From assembly GCA_024509875.1 (NCBI GenBank), contig JAMPIV010003422.1:131001-195000 (forward strand): 64,000 bases of DNA. The letters run 5' to 3'. How positions within the stretch are numbered: the stretch's first letter is position 1; each line of letters begins with the position of its first letter. Of the stretch, positions 47,986 to 58,200 are shown one piece after another. Source of the stretch: Oreohelix idahoensis (lineage: Eukaryota > Mollusca > Gastropoda > Stylommatophora > Oreohelicidae). Position numbers and translations under genes: made by a program. The notes beneath the pieces are model-generated. The model was not told where the DNA came from. It ran no database searches and was given only the letters and a program-made list of their open reading frames with translations.

Positions 47986-48246
47986 ATTCCCCCTACACGC
48001 CCACTGAGGCATATTGGGAATATGGTGTTAGGCCCATATTTTCTTGACCATCGGCACACGAGGAGTGATGTGGTCAGCATCACGCCGGCCGCCTTAATCT
48101 TCCCAGAGTTGTTCTGGTACCCAATTCATGAGGCTGGGTTGACCCCGGAGCCGTTTACGTCTAAAAAAATCCCACCTCAACTGGGGATCGAACCACGAAC
48201 AACCAGGCTAAGAAGCCAGTGCACTAACCACTGAGCTACCGCGGCT
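47986..48246 (-). mobile_element. tRNA-derived SINE inserted in the 41-bp minisatellite
   Basis: On the minus strand the 5' end is tRNA-like: TAGCTCAGTGG (A box, 48228-48238) and GGTTCGATCCC (B box, 48184-48194), both close to consensus at tRNA-like spacing. A SINE body of about 160 bp follows (GGCTCCGGGGTCAACCCAGC, GACCACATCACTCCTCGTG). The 41-bp repeat resumes right after the tRNA-like 5' end. The 3' boundary is approximate. It would be transcribed by RNA polymerase III if active. Confidence 0.7.
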
Positions 48247-48923
48247 ACCGGATATCAGGAACCGAATATTCTTTAATAACTTTCTCTGCCAGTTACCGGG
48301 AGAAAGAAGACAAAGGGGAAGAACTGTAGAAAGAGTAGTTGAGGAGATAAAGGAAAGAACGATAAAGTGTGAGGCATGGAAAAACAAAAAGAGAAGGCGA
48401 TGTGAGAACAGATAAAGGCAAGGGCAGAGTAAAGGCAGAGCCGGATTAACGTAGTAGCAAAAGTAGCATATGCTACGGGCCCCGCGCTTTTAGGGGCCCC
48501 GCGCCAAAAAATATGTACATAATTTTTTGGTCATCTTCTAATACGAGCGTTAAACCAATGATCTTGTGATTTATGCCATCTTTAGCGCCTTTTCATTTGG
48601 TGTCACGAAATTGTGAGAGAAAGAGCATAAGAGGGTGACTTAGTGTGACTCTTCATTATTTTTATCTTAACTGTTTGCGGACGGAAGCCATTTAAGTGGC
48701 GTTGAAAATTTGGTCACGTTTGGACGGAAGCCACTTTTTTGGCTCTAGGCGACTACCCCTCTAATTTTGTTTCGTTCTTTGTGAAATGAATTTGCATTAA
48801 CAATAAAAACTAGAATTTCGGAAAAAGGAAACTTCCTGTTTTAATTGAGGTATACGGCGTGCTTGCACTCTCTTTCGATCTTGATTAAAATTTCTTGATG
48901 TGTAAAGTTAGACAACTCAAAAT

Positions 48924-49619
48924 ATGAGCAGTAGACACAGATATACTGGACGTAATTATGCTTCTGGAAGTGAAAAACGTAAAGCGAAGGAAGAAAAAGA
49001 AAGAAGAGATCAACTTGTGATATCAAAAACACGTAAGCTGACAGAATATTTTGATGTTCATGGTGGTGGTACTCTAACCGCTGAAGCTGGAAGTACAGGA
49101 ACAACTAGTATTAGTGCAGGCTGTGCAGCAGAAAACATACAGCAAAACCCAGTATACACTGAGTCTGAATGTGAAAGAATAAGTGAAACGAAGAAGTACT
49201 CTAATGATATTGGTGACTGGCCGAACAATATAGATGAATGTGAGCGTGAATATTGGATATCCAAGGGAAGTGAAAAATGTCAACATGTTGATAGTGCCTT
49301 CTCTTCATCCGTGCGACTGTATGACACTGAAAAGAAAACTCGATACTGTCAGAAGTCTTATTTTACACATATTCATAAACTTACAAACAAGCAACATACA
49401 AGAAAATGGTTATGCTATTCAGAAAGTAAAGGGTGCTTATTCTGTTTCCCATGCAAGCTTATGAGTTCAGAATGTTCATCAAAGTTTACTGTGGAAGGGT
49501 TTAATGACTGGAAAAATGCAAGCAATCTATTGCGTCGACATGAAGAAAGCTCCTCACATAGACAAGCTTTAATTTCACTGTTGGTGGTACTCATAATAAG
49601 TCCCATTTGTCCTTTGTGA
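48924..49619 (+). pseudogene. hAT transposase N-terminal part with TTF-type zinc finger (ZMYM1-like)
   Basis: This is a 231-codon frame starting with ATG. Residues 1-40 are basic (GSEKRKAKEEKERRDQ), as usual before the finger. Residues about 130-213 form a TTF-type zinc finger: Tyr-Phe near 146, Trp162, CFPC at 174-177, DW at 195-196, and the HEESSSH motif with His206 and His212. This DNA-binding finger is typical of ZMYM1-like hAT transposases. After HRQALISL the frame leaves the family and stops within about 15 residues. The next piece of transposase continues in another frame, so this lies at an internal deletion junction (about 49575-49595). The DDE core region and DUF4371-type middle are missing. 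Confidence 0.85.
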
Positions 49620-50650
49620 AAAGACTGTCAGATACCAGGTGGTCCGCTCGGGCAGATGCAACAAAAGCACTTTTACACAGCTTTTCTGCAATAAAACAAG
49701 TCTTGGATGATATTTCGGATAACAATGATCAGAAGGCAGAGTGTCGTCAACAGGCTCGTGGTCTACTTTCAACCATGATGAAGTTAGAAACAGGAATAAT
49801 GATCATACTGTGGGATCAAGTATTACAGCGTTTTCAAATGACCAGTGCTTCTTTGCAATCTTCTGACCAAGATTTGAATACAGCTTGTGCACTCTATGAA
49901 TCCCTGCGGGGGTATATTCAAGCTATGCGGTCTACTTTTGCAGACATAAAGCAAAAGGCCAAGGATCTGACTGAGTGTGAACATTATCAAGAACAAACTC
50001 GAAGAAAACACAAACGAAATCGAGAGTATGATGATTTCAGTGGTTCCAGCACACTTGATCCACTTGTTGAATCTCAAACGCCTTCTCAGCAGTTTAAAAG
50101 CCGAACATTTCTTGTCCTTATTGATAGCATGCTCGCTGCCTTGTCAAAACGCCAGAAAGCTTATCAAAAGTTGAATGATGTATTTGGATTCCTTCGTCAG
50201 TTACAGTCGTTTACACCTGAAGAGGTGGTAACGAGATCATCGAATCTTAGTAAATTATATCCGGAAGATCTGGAAGAAAGTCTTTGTGAAGAACTTGTGC
50301 AGTTTACAGAACTGTTGAAAACTGATTTTGCTTCTCATATTGGCACTACTCTAGACCTTGTAGAGTTATAGTTTTACCGTTTGATAATTGACAATTCTTT
50401 GGAGTCTTGTTTTCCAAATGTAGAAATCGCCTTGCGCATCTATTTGTCACTAATGGTAACCAACTGCAGTGGAGAACGATCATTTTCAAAACTGAAACTT
50501 ATTAAAAATGAAATAAGGAGCACCATGGGTCAAAAGAGATTGAACAATCTCACACTAATGAGCATTGAACATAAACTTCTGCGTGAAATTGATACATCCT
50601 ATATCATCAACAAATTTGCTCATACTAAATGTAGAAACATTAATATTTAA
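49574..50650 (+). pseudogene. hAT transposase C-terminal half, with in-frame stop
   Basis: One frame runs from about 49574 to 50650, broken by a single TAG at 50369-50371. It enters with FVKRLSDTRWSARADATKAL, the block that follows the deleted core, and passes through a helical region (about 49700-50350). After the stop it ends with the hAT C-terminal dimerisation motif LSLMVTNCSGERSFSKLKLI. No ATG opens it, so it depends on the upstream frame, which is shifted at the deletion junction. Two lesions (deletion with frameshift, nonsense codon) rule out an active transposase. The sequence is otherwise well kept, so the damage is fairly recent. Confidence 0.85.
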
Positions 50651-50822
50651 ACAATAATGTTGACTGTGTTGTTACTTTTGATAATGATAATTACTATGCA
50701 AATTAAAAATGTATTTGTTCAAATATATTTGTGTTGTTTATTGTTTTTTTTTTAAATATAGGGTCCCTTTCTTAACAAATGCTACAGGCCCCGTACTAGC
50801 TTAATCCGGCCCTGAGTAAAGG

Positions 50823-51000
50823 ATCTATTCTGAGCATCTATTCTTAGATAGTAGATAAGCAGCAAATATTTTCAGCTAATAGATGAGTGCCAAATATTCT
50901 CAGCCAACAGATAAGTAGAAAACATTATCAACCATCAGATAAGTAGTAAATGTTCTCAGCCAACAGATAAGTACCAACCATTCTCAGCAAACGTGTGACA
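50823..51000. repeat. 28-bp minisatellite (CAGCCAACAGATAAGTAGC family), left array
   Basis: About six diverged units of CTCAGCCAACAGATAAGTAG plus CAAATATT. Single units or arrays of the same family lie next to the LTR element on both sides (52728-52749 and 62314-62580). Confidence 0.8.
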
Positions 51001-52744
51001 TTATTTGTGCGCTCTCTTTTCCTGTCAAGCAGTATTGAACTAAATTTGTAGTGCGTACTGAATTAGGCGCATTATTCAATTGTTAGCACCTTCTTTTTCC
51101 CTACTGTCATTGTTCACGTTTCACGCTTCAATGCACGATAGAGCCAGACAAGCGTATTGCCTATCCCTGAGAGTTTAATTGAGTCCCTAAAACGTGATAA
51201 TACCACATCGACTCCAGGTAAATGCGAGCATGAAGTGTTTGTCTAAGATTGCATAATTACTTCCTACTGGATAGCAAGGTTAGGTGAGTATAGATAAACG
51301 CCATCTTGGAAGACATTTGGACGAATGGTGTAAGGAAACTTCCGGACAACCTGTTATGATCGGGAAAAAAATGTAAGAAGTTATAACGTAAACATTACCA
51401 AGAATTGTCGGATGTAGCAACTCCATACACGAAGGAATGTATTGGCTGGCATTTGAGGCGCTAATAAACAACACCGCTGATTGGGAGTTTGTCAGAAAAC
51501 GCCAGGTGGAAGCGTGGGCCGGGAACTTACGATATAACGTAGAAAAAGTTTGAAAAGGATACATTCATGAACGACCACAGCAAGCGCTGGTGATTACTTC
51601 ATGCTAGTTCTCACGGAAGAACCAAAAGCAGAGGCAACTCCAGACTCCGAATGGAGCAGGGAGTGAGTGATGATTACATCATGTTGTGAATAGTTGTATA
51701 TTATCATTTGATGAATGTATGTAAATTTTATATGTACCTTCAGGCACAAGCCACTGCCGCTGTCCAGTCACAAACTTTTCCTTAAATTAACTGAGATACC
51801 GGTGATTTTTCATCACATGCCCTGAGTGATATGATATACGCTCAGGGCAGTAAAAAATCTATAAAAAAAACCAAATGGCTGACGGACAGCGGGAAAACGC
51901 TCCTGATTAATATCAGGTAAATAGATATTTAGCAGAGGAATTTGTTGTTTTATTCCCTCTAAAGTTCGTGGTACTAGTACGAGACAACCTGACTAATTGC
52001 GGTACGATCCGGAGAAACCACTTACTGGACTACTAGACTGTGATTCAAAGCTTGAAATCGACACCTGAAGATTCTTGCCTTGACCCGGAGAGGTTACTTC
52101 CTGAACTGATCTGGAAACGTGCCACTCACCACAGAGACGAATCTACGGAAAAGCAGCATCGGCAAGTCAGCATTTTGGCAAGTCACAATTTTAACAGACC
52201 AACAAAACTTTATTTTGCTAAATTCATCAAGCCTAAAAACTTTTCGGTGAAGTAACCTAATTAATTTTCATAATCACCAGTCATATTTATTTACATTTGT
52301 TTCAAAGTAATTGATCATTAAATTTGTATATGTTGATTTTGACAAATTCAAAGTTTAATTAATCATTACAGAGAGAAAGGCACACGAATGATCCAGCTAA
52401 TAAGAGGAATTTCGCTTAATTAAATCAGCTGGGGGATTGAATGAGCTAAATCATCCAAATCCATCTTCACAAAAGGCGGCGGGTCAGATAAAAATTGAAC
52501 TTCCTCAGACTAATTCAGTATTGTTCTTGACTTCTGAAATATCCTGTGAATACTCCCTCGAGGTAGAAGCATCATTATCCTTCTATCTACAACTCTGCCA
52601 AGAGTAATCTTGTGCGAAGGTAGATACCTTTGAAGACCCACATTAGATACCTTTGAAGACCCACATTAGATACTCTAGGTTTTGCCTTCTGCTGGACCAC
52701 TGCTGCAGAGCAACCCGTGACAATGCGTATAAGTATCAAATATC
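51001..52744. other. Intergenic DNA with one hairpin
   Basis: No gene recognised. An inverted repeat, TGCCCTGAG (51818-51826) and CTCAGGGCA (51841-51849), has a 14-base loop. A 25-bp duplication (GATACCTTTGAAGACCCACA) lies near 52622-52670. The last bases, AAGTATCAAATATCCTCAG, are a unit of the 28-bp minisatellite, into which the LTR element inserted. Confidence 0.5.
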
Positions 52745-52749
52745 CTCAG

Positions 52750-55164
52750 TGTGGTGAAGTGGGATGTTATAAATATTTATAGGGGACTTAGTGTACTGAC
52801 TGAGATCAGCTGTGAAGGTATCTATATCTAATAAGAGTAGTGTATTATAGATAACCTTACTTGCTGCCACATATATATATATATATATATCTCAGTCAGA
52901 ATTATTCTGGAATAATGTGATGACTACGTTATATGTCTAGGGTATGTGTATGATGAAGTGTAAGTCATAACAACAACAGACAGATAAACAATTTAATTTA
53001 TTCCACCACACTTGACAACACTGTGACACTCACATACATATAACACTCTAAAGGATATCTTAAAGGAGTCACTGATAACTTTTCAAATAACAATATGTAT
53101 TCATTGCTGTCATGAATGTATATGTGTCCTGATTCAAATACAAAGGGAACCAGGAATCACAATCAATTTTAATTACAAGGTATATGTACAGAATTTATTA
53201 ATATGATTCATGTAGTGACATATATTATCAATGGTATCCTATGTGTGTCAGTTGTGTAGTGTTAATATGAGGTAATACTGGTTTTGTTTTGTTCAAGCTC
53301 TGTTGGTATTTGTCATCATGACTTCAATAGTTTGTTTCTATGGGAACTAGTATTGGAGATGTTCTCAGTTCCTGGTATTAAAACAATTTACTTCCCCTCT
53401 TAAGTTTATGTTACAATGTTATTTTAAGATGGGGTTACATAATGTTGAGCTCAGCTGGCCACATCAGCTTATCTTGCGTGATGGCGGCAGGAAAAGACTC
53501 CTCTGCTCGATTTCTCCCCTGGGCTCTGGAGACACCTCACTGATAGCTAAATGGACCAAGGAGTATGCTGTCCGACTCTGGATTCAGCAAAGCTCTGACC
53601 AGGTGCTGCTCAATAACGTTAAGACCACAGTCCCTGAAAACAAGAAGGATGTACCTTCTACTTCATAACTAATTGATACTCTAGTTCTACACTGAGCACA
53701 ATACATCACAAACATTGAGTTCAGAGCGTTAGGCCAACTGTCAGCTTCATCTGAAATACTTTATACCAGTATTTCCCTCCCTAATGGTTACTACGCCTCT
53801 GCAATTCCAGCATTATTTCTGTCTAATCAATAATCTAGGTGTCAGTGTACTGTTTACTTTCCTCCGACACCTTCTGTTCAGGCTGGAGCATTATAGGCTT
53901 TTCCTCATGTTCGCTACTGAACTACACATATATACAGGCATAAATTAACAATTTACATTCAATTTTCATTAAAAGATATTGAATATTTCAAACCTACCAC
54001 AATTCATGGAAATACACAGATACGTTGACTAGCAATGAATTCTGGCACAAATACTGGCACAAATTCCCATCTGCTTATGTTCCAGGCTTTTATTTAGCAA
54101 AAATATGAGCTGGCTTCAACGCACTGTTGCTTCATCAAGCTTATTTGAACTAGTGGTCTCGAACTAACGCTCTGAATTGTGTATATTCGCAGCTCTAACC
54201 AATGAAACCACGTCTCCACATCTTTTCAAAAAAAATACCCCTTCTATTCGTTTCCCATAACAACGCAAGATAGTATTTATAGCCCGACCAATCGTGTTTA
54301 GTCTTATATTTGTTGCGCTCCAATCAATTAGGAGTTAACATGGTAGGCTATTTCCGTAACGTAAGGTTTTTTCAAACACGTTATAAAAAATTTTAGGAGC
54401 AGAAATGATTTCATGCTGTCAGGCATCCCCACTATTTTATTTTGGTTATAATTTATTAATTCCTAGACTATTTGCGTAACGTTTTACATATTCTTTGTCA
54501 GCAAGCCCTAAGGAACCCAAATATACAAATTTAAAAGAGCTAAGTGGCTGCGTTCAAAATATGCAATTTCTTCTACCTCCTGTTTCGAAGATGTGCTGTC
54601 TGGGTACTGTAATGTTTTCAAACGTAAACCCATCTAATGTTATCTTTTCTAATAAGCGTTTTTCAGGATTTTAAAACCTAACTCTGGGAAGGGTAGTGAA
54701 TTTTATCACTGTCGATTTGAAATAAAGTTAGTGCATGTGGCCTTACACGCGTGATGGCAGCAATTGTGTATCGCGCGACGTGTGTTTAGTGTTGCACGTG
54801 TTCGGCTTTATGCCTCTCCCTTCTCTCTATCCTTTTTGAGTCCATCTGTTCGTTCGTTTTGGTAACGTAGTATAATTAATGTTAGGATTAATTTAGGTCA
54901 TTACGCAGTGTGCCTCTCAATGTTTTTCTTAGAAATGCAATACCCATTTTAATGTGTTGTGGAAACGCTTGTATTTATGCAGTGGCTTATATTTAACGTG
55001 GAAACGTTACAATTTGCAGACTAAGCATAAAACAAAGGGGATTTCGAGTACTGTCATTGTGACAGCACTGTTCTTTACCATTCTTCCTCCTTTTATTAAA
55101 TTTATTTGTTAGGCTTTATATTTACCTGATAATTTATATATGTGGATTAGAATATTCCACGACA
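52750..55164 (-). repeat. 3' LTR of the Gmr1-like element (2415 bp)
   Basis: Bounded by the CTCAG duplication on the left and the purine tract on the right. Compared with the other LTR it lacks 19 bp (GGCCATTCCATGCCGTTTT) near 53850 and has two more AT units near 52875. It carries the GAGATCAGCTGTGAAGG box at 52802-52818. Confidence 0.95.
53408..53668 (+). other. Antisense open frame inside the LTR, probably not a gene
   Basis: This 86-codon frame reads HNVELSWPHQLILRDGG and ends ENKKDVPSTS. It runs opposite to the retrotransposon. An 88-codon counterpart exists in the solo LTR (4171-4437) and a 64-codon one in the 5' LTR (60604-60798), shortened by a 1-base deletion upstream. Most base changes between copies alter the amino acid, so there is no sign of selection on a protein. 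No domain is recognised. Confidence 0.25.
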
Positions 55165-55176
55165 TCTCCCCTCTTA
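55165..55176 (-). promoter_or_regulatory. Polypurine tract of the LTR element
   Basis: In element orientation, AAGAGGGGAGA lies directly before the 3' LTR start TGTCGTGG. This is the expected position and composition of the plus-strand primer. Confidence 0.85.
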
Positions 55177-55231
55177 AAACAGACATTATATGTCAGTCCT
55201 TTATTCTATATACACATAGAGAAATTTATTA

Positions 55232-58200
55232 TTATTTCTGGGGTTTAGGGTGATTCTCATCACACGGATGGCGGCTTAAAAAATCCGCTCCCAAATTTGT
55301 TTTTCCAGATATATACTCAATGCTAAAATTATATGGAGCCAAAAGTAAAGACCATCGGAGTAACCTAGAGTTCTCATGCCTAGCCTGTGCTAGAAACGAT
55401 AAAGGTTTGTGGTCTGTTTGCAACTTAAAGGCCTTCCCATACAGATAAATATTGAATTTCTTTATTGCCCATATTACTGCAAGACATTCTTTTTCGCTAG
55501 TTGAGTAATTGATTTCAGCTTTATTCAATTTTCTGCTAGCATATGCCACTGGGCTTAATTCCCCATCCAATGCATCTGATTTCTGTAGTAGAGTTGCACC
55601 TAACCCAATATTACTTGCATCCGTCCTTACTATGAATTCTTGACTTAAGTCAGGTAATTTCAAAATGGGTTTACTTGTGAGCTTTTCCTTCAATTCTTGG
55701 TAAGTCATTTCACATTGTGGTGTCCATGTAATGCGATCTGGATGTCCTTTACGTGTCAAATCAGTTAACGGTGCACATATGGAATTAAAGTTTTTGATAT
55801 ACTTCTGGTAGAAACCACATAATGAGACAAAGGATCTCACGTCCTTCTTGGTTTGTGGTCTCGGGGCTTTCTGTAGTTTCTCTAAATTCTTTGGGTCAGG
55901 GGTCATGTTTCCCTGATAAACTGTGTGTCCCAAAAATTCCAATTCTTTACATCCAACGCAACATTTGGTTGGTCGGGCTGTTAAATTTGCCTCCCTAAGT
56001 CGATTAAACAGCATGTTCAGAGAGTCAATGTGTTCCTCAAATGTTTCTGTTGCTATCAGGATATCATCCATGAAATTTGTTATACATGGATTATTCAGAG
56101 GGTCCAATAATTTTCTCATCATTCTAGAGAAGACACTAGGCGCATTCTTCAATCCAAATGGCAATCTATTAAACTCATAGTGTCCTTCTGAGGTACTAAA
56201 AGCTAGGTATGGTCTAACCTCGGGCTTTACTGGAATCTGATAGTATCCTTTACTCAAATCCACTTTTGAGAAATATTTAGCTTTATTTAGTCTGGCAAAC
56301 AGCTGATTTGTATCCGGCAATGGATCCACCTGTCCTTCTGTAATAGCATTCAGTCTCCTGTAATCTATACAGAGTCTATGTTCTCCAGAGGGCTTCCTTA
56401 AGAGTACAACACCGGAACTATACGAAGATTCACTGTGTGAAATAATTCCTTCCTTCAATAGATAGTCTATCTCTTCCTTCAAAGCTTTCTCCTTAGCAAA
56501 CGGAATCGAATATGGTTTCATACAGACAGGTGTGGGGTCTATCAGTTTCATATCATATTCCAATAGGTTTGTATGCCCTGGTCGGTCTGTTAACACCTCT
56601 GCATGATTATTTAGAACCTGTTGCACTCTCTCTTTCTGAGTTTTCGTTAAATGTGTACTGATTTTCACCTGTGCTGCTGTCTCACAGGGGTGTAATGGAT
56701 ACTCAAATGATGAAAGTGGTTCCTTTTTCATCTCCATGGCGATGGACAAGGTCAACAAGTGTGTCTCCTCCTGATGTTCTCTTTCCAAATATTTCTTCAG
56801 GAGATTCACATGATAGATTTTTTCTTTCCCCTTCTTATCTATCTTATAATTTGTTCTAGATACCTTCTCTAAAACTGTATATGGACCCTGCCATCCAATT
56901 TGTAACTTATTCTGACTCCCGGGCAAAAGAAGCAGTACTTTCTCTCCCACAGCCAAATTTCTGTCTTTCGCCTTCCTGTTATAATAGGCAGCATGTTTCT
57001 TCCTGGCTTGTTTCAAATTTTCATTGGCAAGTTTCCAGCCAGTTTTTAAACGAGTGGTCAGCTCATTCACATATTGGTATGAAGATGTAATGTTTTCCTC
57101 TGCCTTTTCATCAGTCCACGTTCTTAACAAAGCTTCGAGTGGACCTTTTATTGGCCTTCCAAACAATAATGTTGCCGGGGCCATACCGGTTGAACTATGG
57201 GGTACCTCCCGATAAGCAAAGAGGGCGGCGTGCAGGTACTGGTCCCATGTATCTGGTTTTTCGTGTGCCAACTTTCTCAGGATCGACATCAACGTGCCGT
57301 TAAATCTTTCCACTTGGCCGTTCCCTTGGGGATGATACACACTACAATGGAAGTGTTTGGCCTGGAAGATCCTGAAAACTTCTTCAGTTAGTTTCCCCTT
57401 GAACTGAGAGCCATTATCAGTCAAGATTTGATTGGGAAAGCCTAACCTTGTGAAAATTGTGAGCAATGCCTCTGCCACATGTTTAGAATCAATCGATGAC
57501 AGGGCTACAGCCTCTCCCCACATAGAACAAGTGTCCACCAGAGTCAGAATGTAGCTGTTCCTCCTCTTGGTTCGGGTGAGAGGTCCCACAAGATCCACGG
57601 CAACTCTCTCAAAGGGTGTTCCCACTATGGGCATTTCCCCCAGAGTTGCTGGTGCAGTCCAATGTTTAGGTGCTACTCGTTGGCACTCTGGACAGGATTT
57701 TACATATCGTTTGATATCTTCAGTTATTCCTGGCCAGAAATAGTGACAAGCTATTCGCTGTCCTGTTGCGCTGATTCCCATATGACCACTGAAGGGAATC
57801 GCATGCCCTAGTTCCAACACTTTAGTCCTATATGAAGTGGGAAGGACCAGCTGTCCGTGACCATTGGATTCAGATCCAGCCTTCCTATATATCAGTTTGT
57901 TCTTCATATAAAACTCTCCCTTGCCTGGAGGTGTATGAGATTTGGGCAACTTCTTGAAACATGGCTTGAGTGTTTTGTCCTCAGCCTGTGCCTTCCTCAT
58001 CTCATCTGGGTGAGTATTTATGGGATTATCCTCCTCCTTTTTTGACTGTGATCTGGTCTGCACTGTTGCCAATATCACAGGTCTCTTGGGATTCCCCAAG
58101 AAGACATATCTACACCCCAATATTAGAGGGTAGATTGGCTCATTTATCACTGCTGCTTTTATGATTCCTTCCACATATCGCGTTTTCACTTTTATTCGGG

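Larger units (their letters stand above)
48436..50814 (+). mobile_element. ZMYM1-like hAT transposon, internally deleted
   Basis: Terminal inverted repeats CAGAGCCGGATTAA and CAGGGCCGGATTAA (13 of 14 identical) bound a 2379-bp element. A perfect 8-bp direct repeat, AGTAAAGG (48428-48435 and 50815-50822), is the hAT-type target duplication. Subterminal GGGCCCCGCG-like blocks occur at both ends. Inside, a TTF-type zinc finger frame is followed by the C-terminal half of a hAT transposase. The middle of the transposase is missing. It cannot move without help but could be mobilised by a related full-length copy. Confidence 0.93.

Noticed and set aside
48166..48246. Functional tRNA gene
   Set aside because: A and B boxes are good, but the anticodon arm does not fold cleanly and a SINE body follows, so it is a tRNA-derived SINE.
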